Shown: positions 44,327-53,704, counted from the stretch's first letter. The stretch is 64,000 bases of DNA from Bacillota bacterium (GCA_023439505.1 JAEXNR010000007.1:62001-126000); one strand, 5' to 3'. A program made the numbers and translations. Notes: generated by a model from the sequence alone, not told the origin.

Positions 44327-44473
44327 AATCAATGCTGTTAATGGTTCACTGGGAATTGAAAGTACATAGAAAACTCCGTCTTAATTAGGAAGAGCAAAGA
44401 GATTTTATGATTTGGAATGAGTATTTTAGTGAAAGAACAGTAATACTTTAAATGGAAAGGTTGTGATGTTAGG

Positions 44474-45277
44474 GTGGATACAAAGCTTACTCTTTACGGT
44501 TTTAACAACCTCACGAAAACACTTAGCTTTAACATTTATGATATATGCTATGCAAAGAGTGAGAGAGAGCAAAAAGATTATATCGCCTATATTGATGAAC
44601 AATATAATTCAGAGAGATTAACGAAAATATTAGTTGATGTTACCGAGATGATCGGTGCACATGTTCTAAATATATCAAAACAGGATTATGATCCACAAGG
44701 TGCCTCTGTTAATATACTGATTGCCGAGGGATCCCTGAATGCAGATCACATTGATGAATCCTGTAACCAGGGGAAATACAGATCATCCCAGAGAGATACC
44801 GTTCATGCTCATCTGGATAAGAGCCATGTTACCGTGCATACCTTTCCCGAGCACCATCCGGATAATTCCATCTCCACCTTCCGTGTGGATATCGATGTCT
44901 CCACTTGTGGTGAGATTTCTCCTTTGAATGCCCTGGACTATTTAATCGGAAGTTTCGACTCCGATATTATTACCATCGATTACAGGGTCAGAGGCTTTAC
45001 CAGGGATTTGCATGGCATGAAATATTTTATTGATCATGATATTACCTCCATTCAGGATTATATTGATGATGTAACACTGACCAGATATGATGCAATTGAT
45101 GTTAACGTTTATCAATCCAATATCTTTCATACCAAAATGCTGATCAAAGAGATCGAATTGCAAAATTATCTCTTTAACAAGGATGTATATGAATTGCCTC
45201 CGAAACAGAGACTGGATATCACCAATAGTTTACGCAAGGAAATGATTGAGATTTTCAGCGGCATGAACATTTACTAG
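44474..45277 (+). CDS. speD: S-adenosylmethionine decarboxylase (class 1A)
   Basis: Pyruvoyl enzyme that makes decarboxylated AdoMet, the aminopropyl donor. The 267-residue product is the long, Escherichia coli-like class 1A type. The self-cleavage site is LDKSHVTVHTFPEHHPD with Ser117 becoming the pyruvoyl group. FRVDIDVSTCGEISPLNALDYLIGSF and DYRVRGFTRD are conserved. The start is GTG 44474 after AAAGGTTGTGATGTTAGG. It is the first gene of a polyamine cluster; the next gene is separated by a hairpin element that supplies its ribosome site. Confidence 0.94.
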   Translation: MDTKLTLYGFNNLTKTLSFNIYDICYAKSEREQKDYIAYIDEQYNSERLTKILVDVTEMIGAHVLNISKQDYDPQGASVNILIAEGSLNADHIDESCNQGKYRSSQRDTVHAHLDKSHVTVHTFPEHHPDNSISTFRVDIDVSTCGEISPLNALDYLIGSFDSDIITIDYRVRGFTRDLHGMKYFIDHDITSIQDYIDDVTLTRYDAIDVNVYQSNIFHTKMLIKEIELQNYLFNKDVYELPPKQRLDITNSLRKEMIEIFSGMNIY

Positions 45278-45289
45278 AGGGAGGATGTA

Positions 45290-45369
45290 GTGTGAATTAT
45301 GAAGAACTAATTCACACGGCAAATTTGTGCTGATGCCCAAATTCGCGGGCATTGGCAGCATGGAGGATT
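45290..45369 (+). repeat. Hairpin insertion element (copy 2), provides RBS of speA
   Basis: Left hairpin GTGTGAATTA, loop TGAAGAAC, TAATTCACAC (45290-45317), then the 52-bp core 45318-45369, identical to the other standard cores. The left flank is AGGGAGGATGTA (45278-45289), a complete ribosome site now stranded upstream. The core ends GGAGGATT, so GGAGGAT is present on both sides (45280-45286 and 45362-45368). The new GGAGG is six bases before ATG 45373 of the decarboxylase gene. Confidence 0.9.
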
Positions 45370-45372
45370 AAT

Positions 45373-46833
45373 ATGGAATACACACAGAAGAATTCACCCT
45401 TACACGAAGCACTGTTACAGCATAAGTTGGATCGTGTGGTTCATTTTGATGTGCCCGGTCATAAGGGAGGAAGAGGAAATCCTGAGCTAACCGAATTCCT
45501 GGGCGCCGAATGTTTAAAACTTGATGTAAACTCAATGAAACCACTGGATAATCTGATCCATCCGGTTTCAGTTATTAAAGCTGCAGAAGAACTGGCCGCA
45601 GAAGCGTTTGGTGCAGACGCGGCTTTTTTTATGGTAAATGGTACAACCGGTGCGGTTCAGGCTATGATTATGTCCACCTGCAAGGCAGGGGACAAGATTA
45701 TTATGCCAAGAAATGTTCACCGTAGTGCTATCAATTCTATGGTAATTTGCGGTGCGGTACCGGTCTATGTTAATCCGGGAGTAAACCATACGCTGGGAAT
45801 TCCGTTGGGGATGTCGGTGACAGATATTCTGGATGCCATGAAAGAGCACCCGGATGCCAAAGCAATTTTTGTTAATAATCCCACCTATTATGGTATTTGT
45901 TCTGATCTAAAGGAGATTGTCCGCATTGCACATGAACGCGGAATGAAAGTATTGGTGGATGAGGCTCATGGGGCACATTTTTATTTTGGTGAGAATCTGC
46001 CTGACAATGCCATGGGAGCCGGTGCCGATCTGTCTGCTGTAAGTATGCATAAGACAGGAGGCTCTTTAACCCAAAGTTCCTTTTTGCTATGTTCCAAAGA
46101 TGTGGAGGCCGGATATGTCAGACAGGTAATCAATCTGACCCAGACCACCAGCAGCTCCTATCTGTTGATGTCGTCCCTTGATCTTGCAAGAAAGCGCATG
46201 GTGCTTGAAGGGAAGGGAATCGTTGCAAAGACATTGGAATTGTCTGAATATGCAAGAAAAGAGATTAATAAATTAGGCGGTTATTATGCCTTCTCCAGCG
46301 AATTAAAGAATGGTGATACCATTTTTGATTTTGACCGGACGAAATTATCCGTCCATACGGCAGAGATTGGACTGGCAGGTGTAGAAGTTTATGATCTGTT
46401 ACGGGACGAGTATGATATCCAGATTGAGTTCGGGGATATTGGCAATATTCTTGCCATCGTCTCCGCCGGAGACCGTGCCTTTGAAATAGAGCGTCTGATT
46501 TCAGCATTGTCAGAAATCAAGCGAAGATACTCAAAAGATAAAGTAGGTATGTTAAATCATGAATACATCAATCCTGATGTGGTCGTAACGCCGCAGAAAG
46601 CATTCTACAGCTGTAAGAGATCTGTTTTATTAAGGGATGCAATCGGTCATATCGCAGGAGAATTTGTCATGTGCTATCCCCCGGGAATTCCCATACTTGC
46701 ACCGGGCGAACGAATCACCGGGGACATCATCGACTATATCATTTATGCAAAAGAGAAGGGGAGCTCACTTACAGGGCCCCAGGATATGAAAGTGGAGCAC
46801 ATTAACGTAGTAGACAATTGTAGAACGAATTAA
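45373..46833 (+). CDS. speA: Orn/Lys/Arg decarboxylase, probably arginine decarboxylase
   Basis: A PLP-dependent decarboxylase of the aminotransferase fold, 486 residues. Motifs seen: FDVPGHKGGRGNPEL, FGADAAFFMVNGTTGAVQA, MPRNVHRSAINSM, VNNPTYYGICSDL, LVDEAHGAHFYF, and SMHKTGGSLTQSS with PLP-Lys227. This Bacillus-type group includes arginine, lysine and ornithine enzymes; arginine is favoured by the setting next to speD and speE, but no agmatinase gene is nearby, so ornithine remains possible. Start ATG 45373 is fixed by the GGAGG of the inserted element; an in-frame TTG inside the element would give a false MAAWRI extension. Confidence 0.85.
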   Translation: MEYTQKNSPLHEALLQHKLDRVVHFDVPGHKGGRGNPELTEFLGAECLKLDVNSMKPLDNLIHPVSVIKAAEELAAEAFGADAAFFMVNGTTGAVQAMIMSTCKAGDKIIMPRNVHRSAINSMVICGAVPVYVNPGVNHTLGIPLGMSVTDILDAMKEHPDAKAIFVNNPTYYGICSDLKEIVRIAHERGMKVLVDEAHGAHFYFGENLPDNAMGAGADLSAVSMHKTGGSLTQSSFLLCSKDVEAGYVRQVINLTQTTSSSYLLMSSLDLARKRMVLEGKGIVAKTLELSEYARKEINKLGGYYAFSSELKNGDTIFDFDRTKLSVHTAEIGLAGVEVYDLLRDEYDIQIEFGDIGNILAIVSAGDRAFEIERLISALSEIKRRYSKDKVGMLNHEYINPDVVVTPQKAFYSCKRSVLLRDAIGHIAGEFVMCYPPGIPILAPGERITGDIIDYIIYAKEKGSSLTGPQDMKVEHINVVDNCRTN

Positions 46834-46880
46834 TTCCCGTTTTTTATAGCATACAAAGCAGAGAAAGGCCGGTGATTTAC

Positions 46881-47732
46881 ATGGAGTTATGGTATACAGA
46901 ACATCATTCTGATTATGTGAGATTTTCTTTGAAGGTAAAGGAGCAGCTCATCGGGAAACAAAGTGATTTTCAACATATTGCGGTATTGGATTCAGAAGAA
47001 TTCGGTCGTATTCTTACTTTGGATGGTTGCCTGATGGTAACGGAAAAGGATGAATTTATATACCATGATATGATTGTTCATGTTCCCATGGCAACCAATT
47101 TAGGAATCAAAAAGGTACTGGTAATCGGTGCCGGAGACGGCGGAACTATAAGAGAACTATGCCGATATGATTCTATCCGGCACATTGATATGGTTGAGAT
47201 TGATTCCATGGTTGTTGATGTCTGCAAGGAATATCTGCCTCAGACAGCCTGTAAACTGGATGATCCCAGAGTACACATCTATTTCGAGGACGGATTAAAA
47301 TTTGTCAGGCGAAAATCTGATGAATATGATCTGATAATTGTTGACTCCACGGACCCTTTTGGACCGGGAGAAGGATTATTTACGAAAGAATTTTACGGGA
47401 ACTGCTATCATGCATTGAATGAGAACGGTATCCTGGTCAATCAGCATGAAAGCACTTATTATAAGCCTTATATTGATGCCATGAAACGGGCACATCAGCG
47501 CATTATGGAGACCTTTCCCATCACGAAGGTATATCAGGCCCATATTCCCACTTATCCGTCAGGGCATTGGTTGTTTGGCTATGCGTCTAAAACCAAACAT
47601 CCGGTTCATGATCTGGAAGAAGCCCGGTGGAATGCGCTTGGGTTAAGGACAAAGTATTATAATACAAGGCTTCACAGAGGAGCTTTTGCGCTTCCGAATT
47701 ATGTATTGGGACTGTTGGAAGATGTAAAGTAA
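46881..47732 (+). CDS. speE: Spermidine synthase (aminopropyltransferase)
   Basis: Transfers the aminopropyl group from decarboxylated AdoMet to a diamine, usually putrescine. The 283-residue product starts ELWYTEHHSDYVRFSLKVKE, has VLIGAGDGG-type VLVIGAGDGGTIRELCRY for AdoMet, QHIAVLDSEEFGRILTLDG, DEFIYHDMIVHVPM, and the catalytic-Asp loop VDSTDPFGPGEGLF. Whether putrescine or agmatine is used cannot be told. I start at ATG 46881 with AAAGG 12 bases before it, not GTG 46872. It lies 47 bp after the decarboxylase gene. Confidence 0.94.
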   Translation: MELWYTEHHSDYVRFSLKVKEQLIGKQSDFQHIAVLDSEEFGRILTLDGCLMVTEKDEFIYHDMIVHVPMATNLGIKKVLVIGAGDGGTIRELCRYDSIRHIDMVEIDSMVVDVCKEYLPQTACKLDDPRVHIYFEDGLKFVRRKSDEYDLIIVDSTDPFGPGEGLFTKEFYGNCYHALNENGILVNQHESTYYKPYIDAMKRAHQRIMETFPITKVYQAHIPTYPSGHWLFGYASKTKHPVHDLEEARWNALGLRTKYYNTRLHRGAFALPNYVLGLLEDVK

Positions 47733-47913
47733 CCGCCAACATAATAAGATAGCATACTTCGGTATCATAAATCGTTCCTATCGTTCATAACAGACAATCA
47801 TCGTAAATGAGGCAGACGTTTGAAACCAGGAATGTGTTCGAACGTTGACATAAAACCAGGAAATGTTTGCTTGGCAGACACTTTCCCCCAATTAAGATAA
47901 GGAGGAATTTAAA

Positions 47914-49113
47914 ATGGGAAAAGCTTTAATTATCGGCGCAGGTGGCGTCGCAAGTGTTGTTGTTCATAAGTGTGTTCAAAATCCGGAGGTTTTTGAGGAG
48001 ATTTGTATTGCGAGTCGTACCGTTTCCAAGTGTGATGCTCTGAAGGAAAAATTACAGAGCGGTAAGACTAAGATTACGACCGCTCAGGTTGATGCAGACA
48101 ATACAGATGCGTTAATTGCTTTAATTGAACAGGTAAAGCCGGATATTGTAATCAACGTAGCACTTCCTTATCAGGATCTTACAATTATGGATGCCTGCCT
48201 TGCTACCAAGGTGGACTATCTGGATACGGCAAACTATGAGCCTCTGGACACGGCCAAATTTGAATACAAATGGCAGTGGGCTTACAGAGAGAGATTCGAA
48301 CAGGCAGGGATTACCGCCGTACTTGGCTGTGGATTTGATCCGGGCGTAACAGGTGTGTTTTCCGCACATGCCCTAAAGCATGAATTTGATGAAATCCATA
48401 CCATTGATATTCTGGATGCCAATGCAGGCGATCATGGTTATCCCTTTGCCACCAACTTTAATCCTGAAATTAATATTCGTGAAATAACCGCAAACGGAAG
48501 CTACTTTGAGAATGGAACGTTTATCGAGACAGAGCCATTGTCCATCAAACGGGTTTATAATTTTCCTGAAATTGGTAACAAAGATATGTATCTTCTTCAT
48601 CACGAAGAAATGGAATCTCTTGCCATTAATATACCGGGAGTAAAGAAGATCCGTTTCTTTATGACCTTTTCCGAGCGTTATCTGACCCATCTGAGGGTTT
48701 TAGAGAACGTTGGAATGACCTCTATAGAACCCATAGACTATGAAGGTCATAAGATCGTTCCGTTACAGTTCTTAAAGGCAGTTCTTCCTGATCCGGCCTC
48801 CTTAGGTCCGAGAACCAAAGGAAAAACCAATATCGGCTGCATCTATACCGGATTAAAGGATGGAAAAGAGAAGCGCTATTATATTTATAATGTTTGTGAC
48901 CATGAAGAATGCTATAAAGAAGTAGGCTCTCAGGCAATTTCCTATACCACTGGCGTTCCTGCTATGATCGGCGCAATGATGGTACTTACAAAGAAGTGGA
49001 AAAAGCCTGGGGTATATAATGTGGAAGAGTTCGATCCCGATCCCTTCATGGATGCCCTTAATCAATATGGCCTGCCATGGCAGGAAAGCGATCAGCCGGA
49101 TATGGTTGAGTAA
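47914..49113 (+). CDS. Carboxynorspermidine/carboxyspermidine dehydrogenase
   Basis: A saccharopine-dehydrogenase-fold (LYS1-like) enzyme, 399 residues, that reductively joins aspartate semialdehyde and a diamine to give carboxy(nor)spermidine. It begins with the dinucleotide motif ALIIGAGGVASVVVHKC and has INVALPYQDLTIMDACLATKVDYLDTANYE, VLGCGFDPGVTGVFSAHAL and FFMTFSERYLTHLRVLENVG. The following nspC gene supports this over saccharopine dehydrogenase. AAGGAGGAATTTAAA precedes the ATG. The 181-bp upstream gap contains a direct repeat AAACCAGGAA at 47823 and 47853. Confidence 0.9.
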   Translation: MGKALIIGAGGVASVVVHKCVQNPEVFEEICIASRTVSKCDALKEKLQSGKTKITTAQVDADNTDALIALIEQVKPDIVINVALPYQDLTIMDACLATKVDYLDTANYEPLDTAKFEYKWQWAYRERFEQAGITAVLGCGFDPGVTGVFSAHALKHEFDEIHTIDILDANAGDHGYPFATNFNPEINIREITANGSYFENGTFIETEPLSIKRVYNFPEIGNKDMYLLHHEEMESLAINIPGVKKIRFFMTFSERYLTHLRVLENVGMTSIEPIDYEGHKIVPLQFLKAVLPDPASLGPRTKGKTNIGCIYTGLKDGKEKRYYIYNVCDHEECYKEVGSQAISYTTGVPAMIGAMMVLTKKWKKPGVYNVEEFDPDPFMDALNQYGLPWQESDQPDMVE

Positions 49114-49178
49114 TCAGAGCTGATTCATAACAAGGAAACGGCTTGCCGGTTCGTGTTTTTGTTAGAAATGGAGTTTCA

Positions 49179-50336
49179 ATGAAGAAAGAATATACCAGCG
49201 TACCCACTCCCTTCTACGTCGTTGAGGAGCAGCTGCTAAGAAGAAACCTGGAACTGTTAAAATCCGTAATGGATCAGACCGGCTGTGAGATTTTACTGGC
49301 GCAAAAGGCTTTCTCCATGTATACAACATATTCGCTGATTGGCGAATACTTAAGCGGTACTACGGCCAGTTCCCTGTTTGAAGCAAGGCTTGGACGGGAA
49401 GAGATGGGGAAAGAAGTTCATATCTTTGCACCTGCCTACAGGGATGACGAATTTGATGAGATCCTTTCTCTTTGTGATCATATTGTATTTAACTCGTTGG
49501 AGCAATGGGATAAATATAAGGATAAAATTATAGCAAGCGAAAAAAAGATCTCCTGCGGATTACGGATTAATCCCGAGTATTCAGAGATAGAAACAGATCT
49601 TTACAATCCCTGCTTTGCAAATTCCAGATTTGGTATTACCTTGTCAAAACTTTCCGGTGCTGATCTTACAGGAATAGACGGGCTGCATTTTCACACCATG
49701 TGTGAACAAAATTCCGATGTGTTGAAAAGAACCCTGGCTGTAGTGGAAGAAAAATTCGCACCCTGGTTAAAACAGATGAAATGGATTAATTTTGGCGGCG
49801 GACATCACATTACCAGAGAGGATTATGACATCAATACCTTAATCAGTTGCATTCATCATATGAAGAAGACCTATGATCTGAATATTTACCTGGAACCGGG
49901 AGAGGCAATTGCATTAAATACGGGATTTTTGGTCAGCAGTGTTCTGGAAGTGATGGAAAATGGAATGAAAATTGCGATTATGGATACCTCCGCCGCATGT
50001 CACATGCCAGATGTACTGGAGATGCCGTATCGACCCAACATCATCGGCAGCTTAAAACCGGGGGAAGCACCTTATACCTATCGACTGGGAGGCCCAACCT
50101 GTCTGGCAGGGGATGTGATCGGAGACTATTCTTTTCCTGAACCGCTAAAGACCGGTGACCGGCTAATCTTTTGTGATATGGCCATTTATAGTATGGTGAA
50201 GAACAATACTTTTAACGGAATTAATCTGCCTTCCATCTATTGGCTTCAGGAAGGTAAGGCCGGTGATACAAAAGAAGCGGGCAGTTTACAGTTAATTAAA
50301 AAATTTGGTTATGAAGATTTTAAAAGCCGGTTATAG
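49179..50336 (+). CDS. nspC: Carboxynorspermidine/carboxyspermidine decarboxylase
   Basis: A PLP alanine-racemase-fold decarboxylase that yields spermidine or norspermidine from the product of the preceding enzyme. The 385-residue product has TPFYVVEEQLLRRNLELL, LLAQKAFSMYTTY with PLP-Lys43, LRINPEYSE, FANSRFGIT, LHFHTMCEQN, NFGGGHHITREDYD, LEPGEAIAL and GPTCLAGDVIGDYSF. ATG 49179 has ATGGAG at proper distance; the frame is open upstream to 49143. It ends the polyamine operon, closed by the terminator at 50381. Confidence 0.93.
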   Translation: MKKEYTSVPTPFYVVEEQLLRRNLELLKSVMDQTGCEILLAQKAFSMYTTYSLIGEYLSGTTASSLFEARLGREEMGKEVHIFAPAYRDDEFDEILSLCDHIVFNSLEQWDKYKDKIIASEKKISCGLRINPEYSEIETDLYNPCFANSRFGITLSKLSGADLTGIDGLHFHTMCEQNSDVLKRTLAVVEEKFAPWLKQMKWINFGGGHHITREDYDINTLISCIHHMKKTYDLNIYLEPGEAIALNTGFLVSSVLEVMENGMKIAIMDTSAACHMPDVLEMPYRPNIIGSLKPGEAPYTYRLGGPTCLAGDVIGDYSFPEPLKTGDRLIFCDMAIYSMVKNNTFNGINLPSIYWLQEGKAGDTKEAGSLQLIKKFGYEDFKSRL

Positions 50337-50380
50337 TCCTCACAAGTCAGGTGCGAACGACAGACTGGCAGTAATAATAG

Positions 50381-50424
50381 AACAGGAGAATCGCTGTATC
50401 GGTTTAGCGATTCTCCTGTTTTAT
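50381..50424. terminator. Bidirectional terminator between nspC and sortase genes
   Basis: A perfect 15-bp stem (AACAGGAGAATCGCT with AGCGATTCTCCTGTT, 10-base loop). TTTTA follows on the + side and TTCTATTATTA on the - side. It serves the convergent genes nspC (+) and sortase (-). Confidence 0.85.
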
Positions 50425-50459
50425 AGGGAGAAAGGTACAGCAAAGGTACCGGTAATACT

Positions 50460-51560
50460 CTATTCTACAGGTGTATACCACTTGGCCTGTCCCTGAGATA
50501 ACGCTTCCTCAAAGGTAGCTGGAAGTTCCGGTGCTTTTCCTCCGAACCTGTAATACCAGGTATAAGGATAATACGGTTCCTGATTCTCTGTTACACTGTC
50601 AACGGCTACGGCGGGGTCTTCGCCATCCCTCACCTTACGGGCGACGATAACCAAACGATAATCTTTCACCTCATAGGTACAGGTGGAGAGGGTCAGCAGC
50701 TGGTCCTTCTCATTGACATCCACCGTATCCAACTTATAAATGGAACGTATTCTCAATTGATATACAAAATTCAAAAAATCGGAGGAATCAGAAAAATTTG
50801 CCTTCGTATAATCAAAGACCGGTTCTTTTTTAGAGGATCCGTTGGTAAAAAAGACAGAGAAGATCTTCCATTGTCCCTTCTGAAACAAGGTATCAAAGGT
50901 GAATACCGGCCGTTCTTTATAATAATCCAAATCCTTAAATTTCATCAAATAATGAAACATATTATTTGTTGAGGTCATATTATGTCCATGAATCGTAAGA
51001 TTCTGTGAGTTGTATTCCACAGAGGCATTTTGATCAAGGAAGAGACATCCGGCTTTATCATCCTGACGGAACATATTATGGTGAAGATAATATTCCTGAT
51101 CCTTATCCTCTGTCTGCATTACCACATAATCTATATTGGAATCCGGGATACTGATCCAGCCCTTAACATCAGGATTGACCCGGAGTAAATCACTAAATTG
51201 CAGCAGACGCCCCTGCTCGTCCCGGGTGATGTCCTTTGCGTATACCGGTGTATCCTCCTCAGCCATATCAGTGACAGGCGTGGGAGTCGCAGTGATCGCT
51301 TCGGGCAGATACAGTTCCTTCGTTTTTTCAATGGCTTTCCTTGAGAAATAGGGCTGTAGTACTGACTCATATAGAAACATACTGCCAAAGATAATAAAAC
51401 CAGCCAAAAAGATGCCGCTTAACAAATGATACAGATGTCTGTCTATGAATTTCTTCGTTTTGTTCTGCTCCTGATGTATGACAAGGTTGTCCTCCTCTGT
51501 CGGAATCACCACTGCCTTCCCTTTTTCCTTATCTTTCCCGGTGTTTTTTCCCTTCTTCAT
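50460..51560 (-). CDS. Class B sortase
   Basis: A membrane transpeptidase that attaches surface proteins to the cell wall or builds pili. The 366-residue product has a Lys-rich cytoplasmic start, one membrane segment (LSGIFLAGFIIFGSMFLY), a Thr/Pro linker, and the sortase domain: VKGWISIPDSNIDYVVMQ, LTIHGHNM with the catalytic His, LLTLSTCTYEVKDYRLVIVAR with catalytic Cys294 and the final Arg. The TLSTC plus the class B N-terminal helix suggest SrtB. I found no LPxTG-like substrate nearby. ATG 51560 has AGGAG ahead; the frame extends to 51590. Confidence 0.9.
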   Translation of the reverse strand: MKKGKNTGKDKEKGKAVVIPTEEDNLVIHQEQNKTKKFIDRHLYHLLSGIFLAGFIIFGSMFLYESVLQPYFSRKAIEKTKELYLPEAITATPTPVTDMAEEDTPVYAKDITRDEQGRLLQFSDLLRVNPDVKGWISIPDSNIDYVVMQTEDKDQEYYLHHNMFRQDDKAGCLFLDQNASVEYNSQNLTIHGHNMTSTNNMFHYLMKFKDLDYYKERPVFTFDTLFQKGQWKIFSVFFTNGSSKKEPVFDYTKANFSDSSDFLNFVYQLRIRSIYKLDTVDVNEKDQLLTLSTCTYEVKDYRLVIVARKVRDGEDPAVAVDSVTENQEPYYPYTWYYRFGGKAPELPATFEEALSQGQAKWYTPVE

Positions 51561-51767
51561 AAATTCTCCTTTATTTCTCCTGTGTATCATTATTATAGTA
51601 CGATAACAAAGCTCCGTAAAGAAATTTTTACGGTTTTGCTCTGCGATACAAGCAGATCTGTGTCAAACCTTTATACTAAACAGTTTGTTTAATTTTTGCT
51701 GGAAAAGATGAATATTCTGCTTATTTAACAATAAATTTAAGTAAGAACAAGTGATGGGTAACCGATA

Positions 51768-53087
51768 ATGAAACAAAAAATTCTGCAAATTTTGCCATGC
51801 CTTGCTTTTTTGATTTTGTTCACAGTGGTGAATTTTCATAAGATTTCTTCTTATTACGATAAACTCCTGGAAAGTTCGGGATTGGCAATAGTAAATATGA
51901 AAGAAGAATTGAAAAAAGAGAATGAGAGAGCAATTGATGATCAGAAAGAATACGAAAATATGATAGGGATCGAAGAGACAAAAGATGAAACTTCCGATGC
52001 AAAGGAACATTCACAGGAGGAAAATAAGCTTAGTCTGCACGCATTGTCATCCCTGCTTCTGGATGCTTCCAATAATCGGGTTCTTTATGATAAAAACGGT
52101 TATCAGGAGATGCCAATGGCCAGTACTACAAAGATTATGACTTGTATCGTAGCACTTGAAAATTCCAAACCGGACGAAGTTGTTACCGTATCCTCCTATG
52201 CTGCTAAAATGCCGGATGTTCAGTTAAATATCAGACCGGGAGAGAAATATTATCTGGGTGATCTGCTTTACTCCCTGATGCTGGAAAGTCATAACGATGT
52301 TGCCGTAGCCATAGCAGAGCATGTGGGAGGCAGTGTGGAAGGGTTTGCAAAAATGATGAATCAAAAGGCCAGGGAACTGGGGTGTGACCATACCTGTTTT
52401 GTCACTCCGAATGGTCTGGATGCCAAGGAGCATTATACCACAGCAAGAGATCTCGCTGTGATTGCCAGTTACGCCATTAAAAACGATGATTTTATTAAAA
52501 TTACCAATGCCACTTCCCATGCATTTTCAGAAATTAATAAAAAGAGAAGCTTCACAGTATCCAACAAGAATAGATTTTTATATATGATGGACGGTGCAAT
52601 CGGTATCAAAACCGGTTTTACCAATGGAGCAGGCTATTGTTTCGTCGGTGCTATTAAACAGACGGATAAAGTGTTGATCTCCGTGGTACTTGGTTGTGGA
52701 TGGCCGCCAAATAAGAGCTTGAAATGGTCTGACACCAAAGAATTAATGACCTATGGGATTGAAAATTACACCAGGAAACAAATCTTTCAGGAAGTGACCC
52801 TGGATCCCCTGCCGGTAAAGGATGGTCAGGAAAAATATGAGAACTTGACGGTGGAAGGAGACTTGCACCTTCTGATGAGGGAGGATGAGAAAGTCAAAAT
52901 TGAATATGACCTTCCCAAAATGCTCGATGCTCCGGTTCAGGAAAAATCAATCGCAGGATATGCCAAATATTATATTGACGATCTTTTATATGCCAAACTG
53001 CCAATTTATACCGTGGATGGAATCGATAAAATAGACTATAAATTCTGTATTAATAAAGTCTTCAAACTATGGAGTATCCAGTATTAA
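51768..53087 (+). CDS. D-alanyl-D-alanine carboxypeptidase, second paralog
   Basis: A low-molecular-weight penicillin-binding protein, 439 residues. The N-terminal anchor (ILQILPCLAFLILFTVVNF) is uncleaved-looking and is followed by an unusual charged spacer of about 55 residues rich in Glu, Lys and Asp. The catalytic domain has MASTTKIMT with Ser119, ESHNDVA (SxN), and AIGIKTGFTNGAGYCF (KTG). The C-terminal part resembles the DacF/PBP5 beta domain. It differs from the paralog at 40267 by the spacer and by a putative membrane anchor. No strong terminator follows, only the weak hairpin at 53155. Confidence 0.88.
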   Translation: MKQKILQILPCLAFLILFTVVNFHKISSYYDKLLESSGLAIVNMKEELKKENERAIDDQKEYENMIGIEETKDETSDAKEHSQEENKLSLHALSSLLLDASNNRVLYDKNGYQEMPMASTTKIMTCIVALENSKPDEVVTVSSYAAKMPDVQLNIRPGEKYYLGDLLYSLMLESHNDVAVAIAEHVGGSVEGFAKMMNQKARELGCDHTCFVTPNGLDAKEHYTTARDLAVIASYAIKNDDFIKITNATSHAFSEINKKRSFTVSNKNRFLYMMDGAIGIKTGFTNGAGYCFVGAIKQTDKVLISVVLGCGWPPNKSLKWSDTKELMTYGIENYTRKQIFQEVTLDPLPVKDGQEKYENLTVEGDLHLLMREDEKVKIEYDLPKMLDAPVQEKSIAGYAKYYIDDLLYAKLPIYTVDGIDKIDYKFCINKVFKLWSIQY

Positions 53088-53467
53088 CCTTTGTACTGCT
53101 TCTTATTACTTCCTATATAACAGTGTCGTTTCTCTCTCCGGTAATCTCCGGGTGAACAGCGATGCTGTTATTTTATATAGAGGATAAACAGGTTTTCTTG
53201 CCGGAGTAATGTAAAATATAATGATATATAATCAAAGGATTGCTTTCTACATGGATTATAAGTAGCAGCATTTATTAAAGAAAAGGGAAATATTACAATG
53301 AATTTTTGCTATTATATTCTTTCAATTTTAGACTTATAGATATAGTTGCTTCTATTAATATAAATCTTAAGAAAAAATTAAAAAAAATTTCAAAAAAATG
53401 CAACTATTTTCATACATACATCGTTTATATAGTATAGGAAAAGATTTGAAAAAGGGAAGGGGATTTT
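53088..53467. other. AT-rich intergenic region
   Basis: Holds the weak hairpin at 53155 and then about 290 bases of A/T-rich DNA with no gene that I can support. TTTATATAGTATAGG near 53425-53440 may be part of a promoter for the small gene downstream. Confidence 0.4.
53155..53176 (+). terminator. Weak terminator-like hairpin
   Basis: AACAGC, loop GAT, GCTGTT followed by ATTTTATAT. The stem has only six pairs, so this is tentative. Confidence 0.35.
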
Positions 53468-53704
53468 ATGAAAAAAATTGTTTGTAAATACAAAATAAGT
53501 AAGTTTAAACGTTTCATGAACGGATTAATGTTCGCTATCATTTCAATAATTGCATTGTCCTTGTGTATTCGTGGCATTTCAAATACAACAGCATCACAAA
53601 GTGAGATAATGCTTTCATTTTTAACAGGAATTATCAGTTTGCTCATGGGGTTCATTTCCATGTTTCATGAGAATGGTCTTTCGACAGGTGAAACAGAATT
53701 TTAA
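53468..53704 (+). CDS. Small hypothetical protein with two membrane segments
   Basis: I do not recognise the family. The 78-residue product has a basic N-terminus (KKIVCKYKISKFKRF), then two hydrophobic segments (MFAIISIIALSLCI and IMLSFLTGIISLLMGFISMF) joined by a Ser/Thr-rich loop, and a short acidic tail. The strong GGGAAGGGGATTTT site before ATG 53468 and a clear terminator 27 bases after the stop support a real, separate transcript. The gene is AT-rich like the DNA before it. Confidence 0.6.
   Translation: MKKIVCKYKISKFKRFMNGLMFAIISIIALSLCIRGISNTTASQSEIMLSFLTGIISLLMGFISMFHENGLSTGETEF

Noticed and set aside
45352..45372. Upstream TTG start giving an MAAWRIN extension of the decarboxylase (and a like extension at 55059 for the flavoprotein)
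   Set aside because: The shared residues come from the hairpin element, not from homology. GGAGG lies inside this stretch, six bases before the true ATG in both genes.
47823..47862. Direct repeat AAACCAGGAA before the carboxynorspermidine dehydrogenase gene as an operator
   Set aside because: Only two 10-base copies with no promoter boxes at useful distance; too little to call a site.
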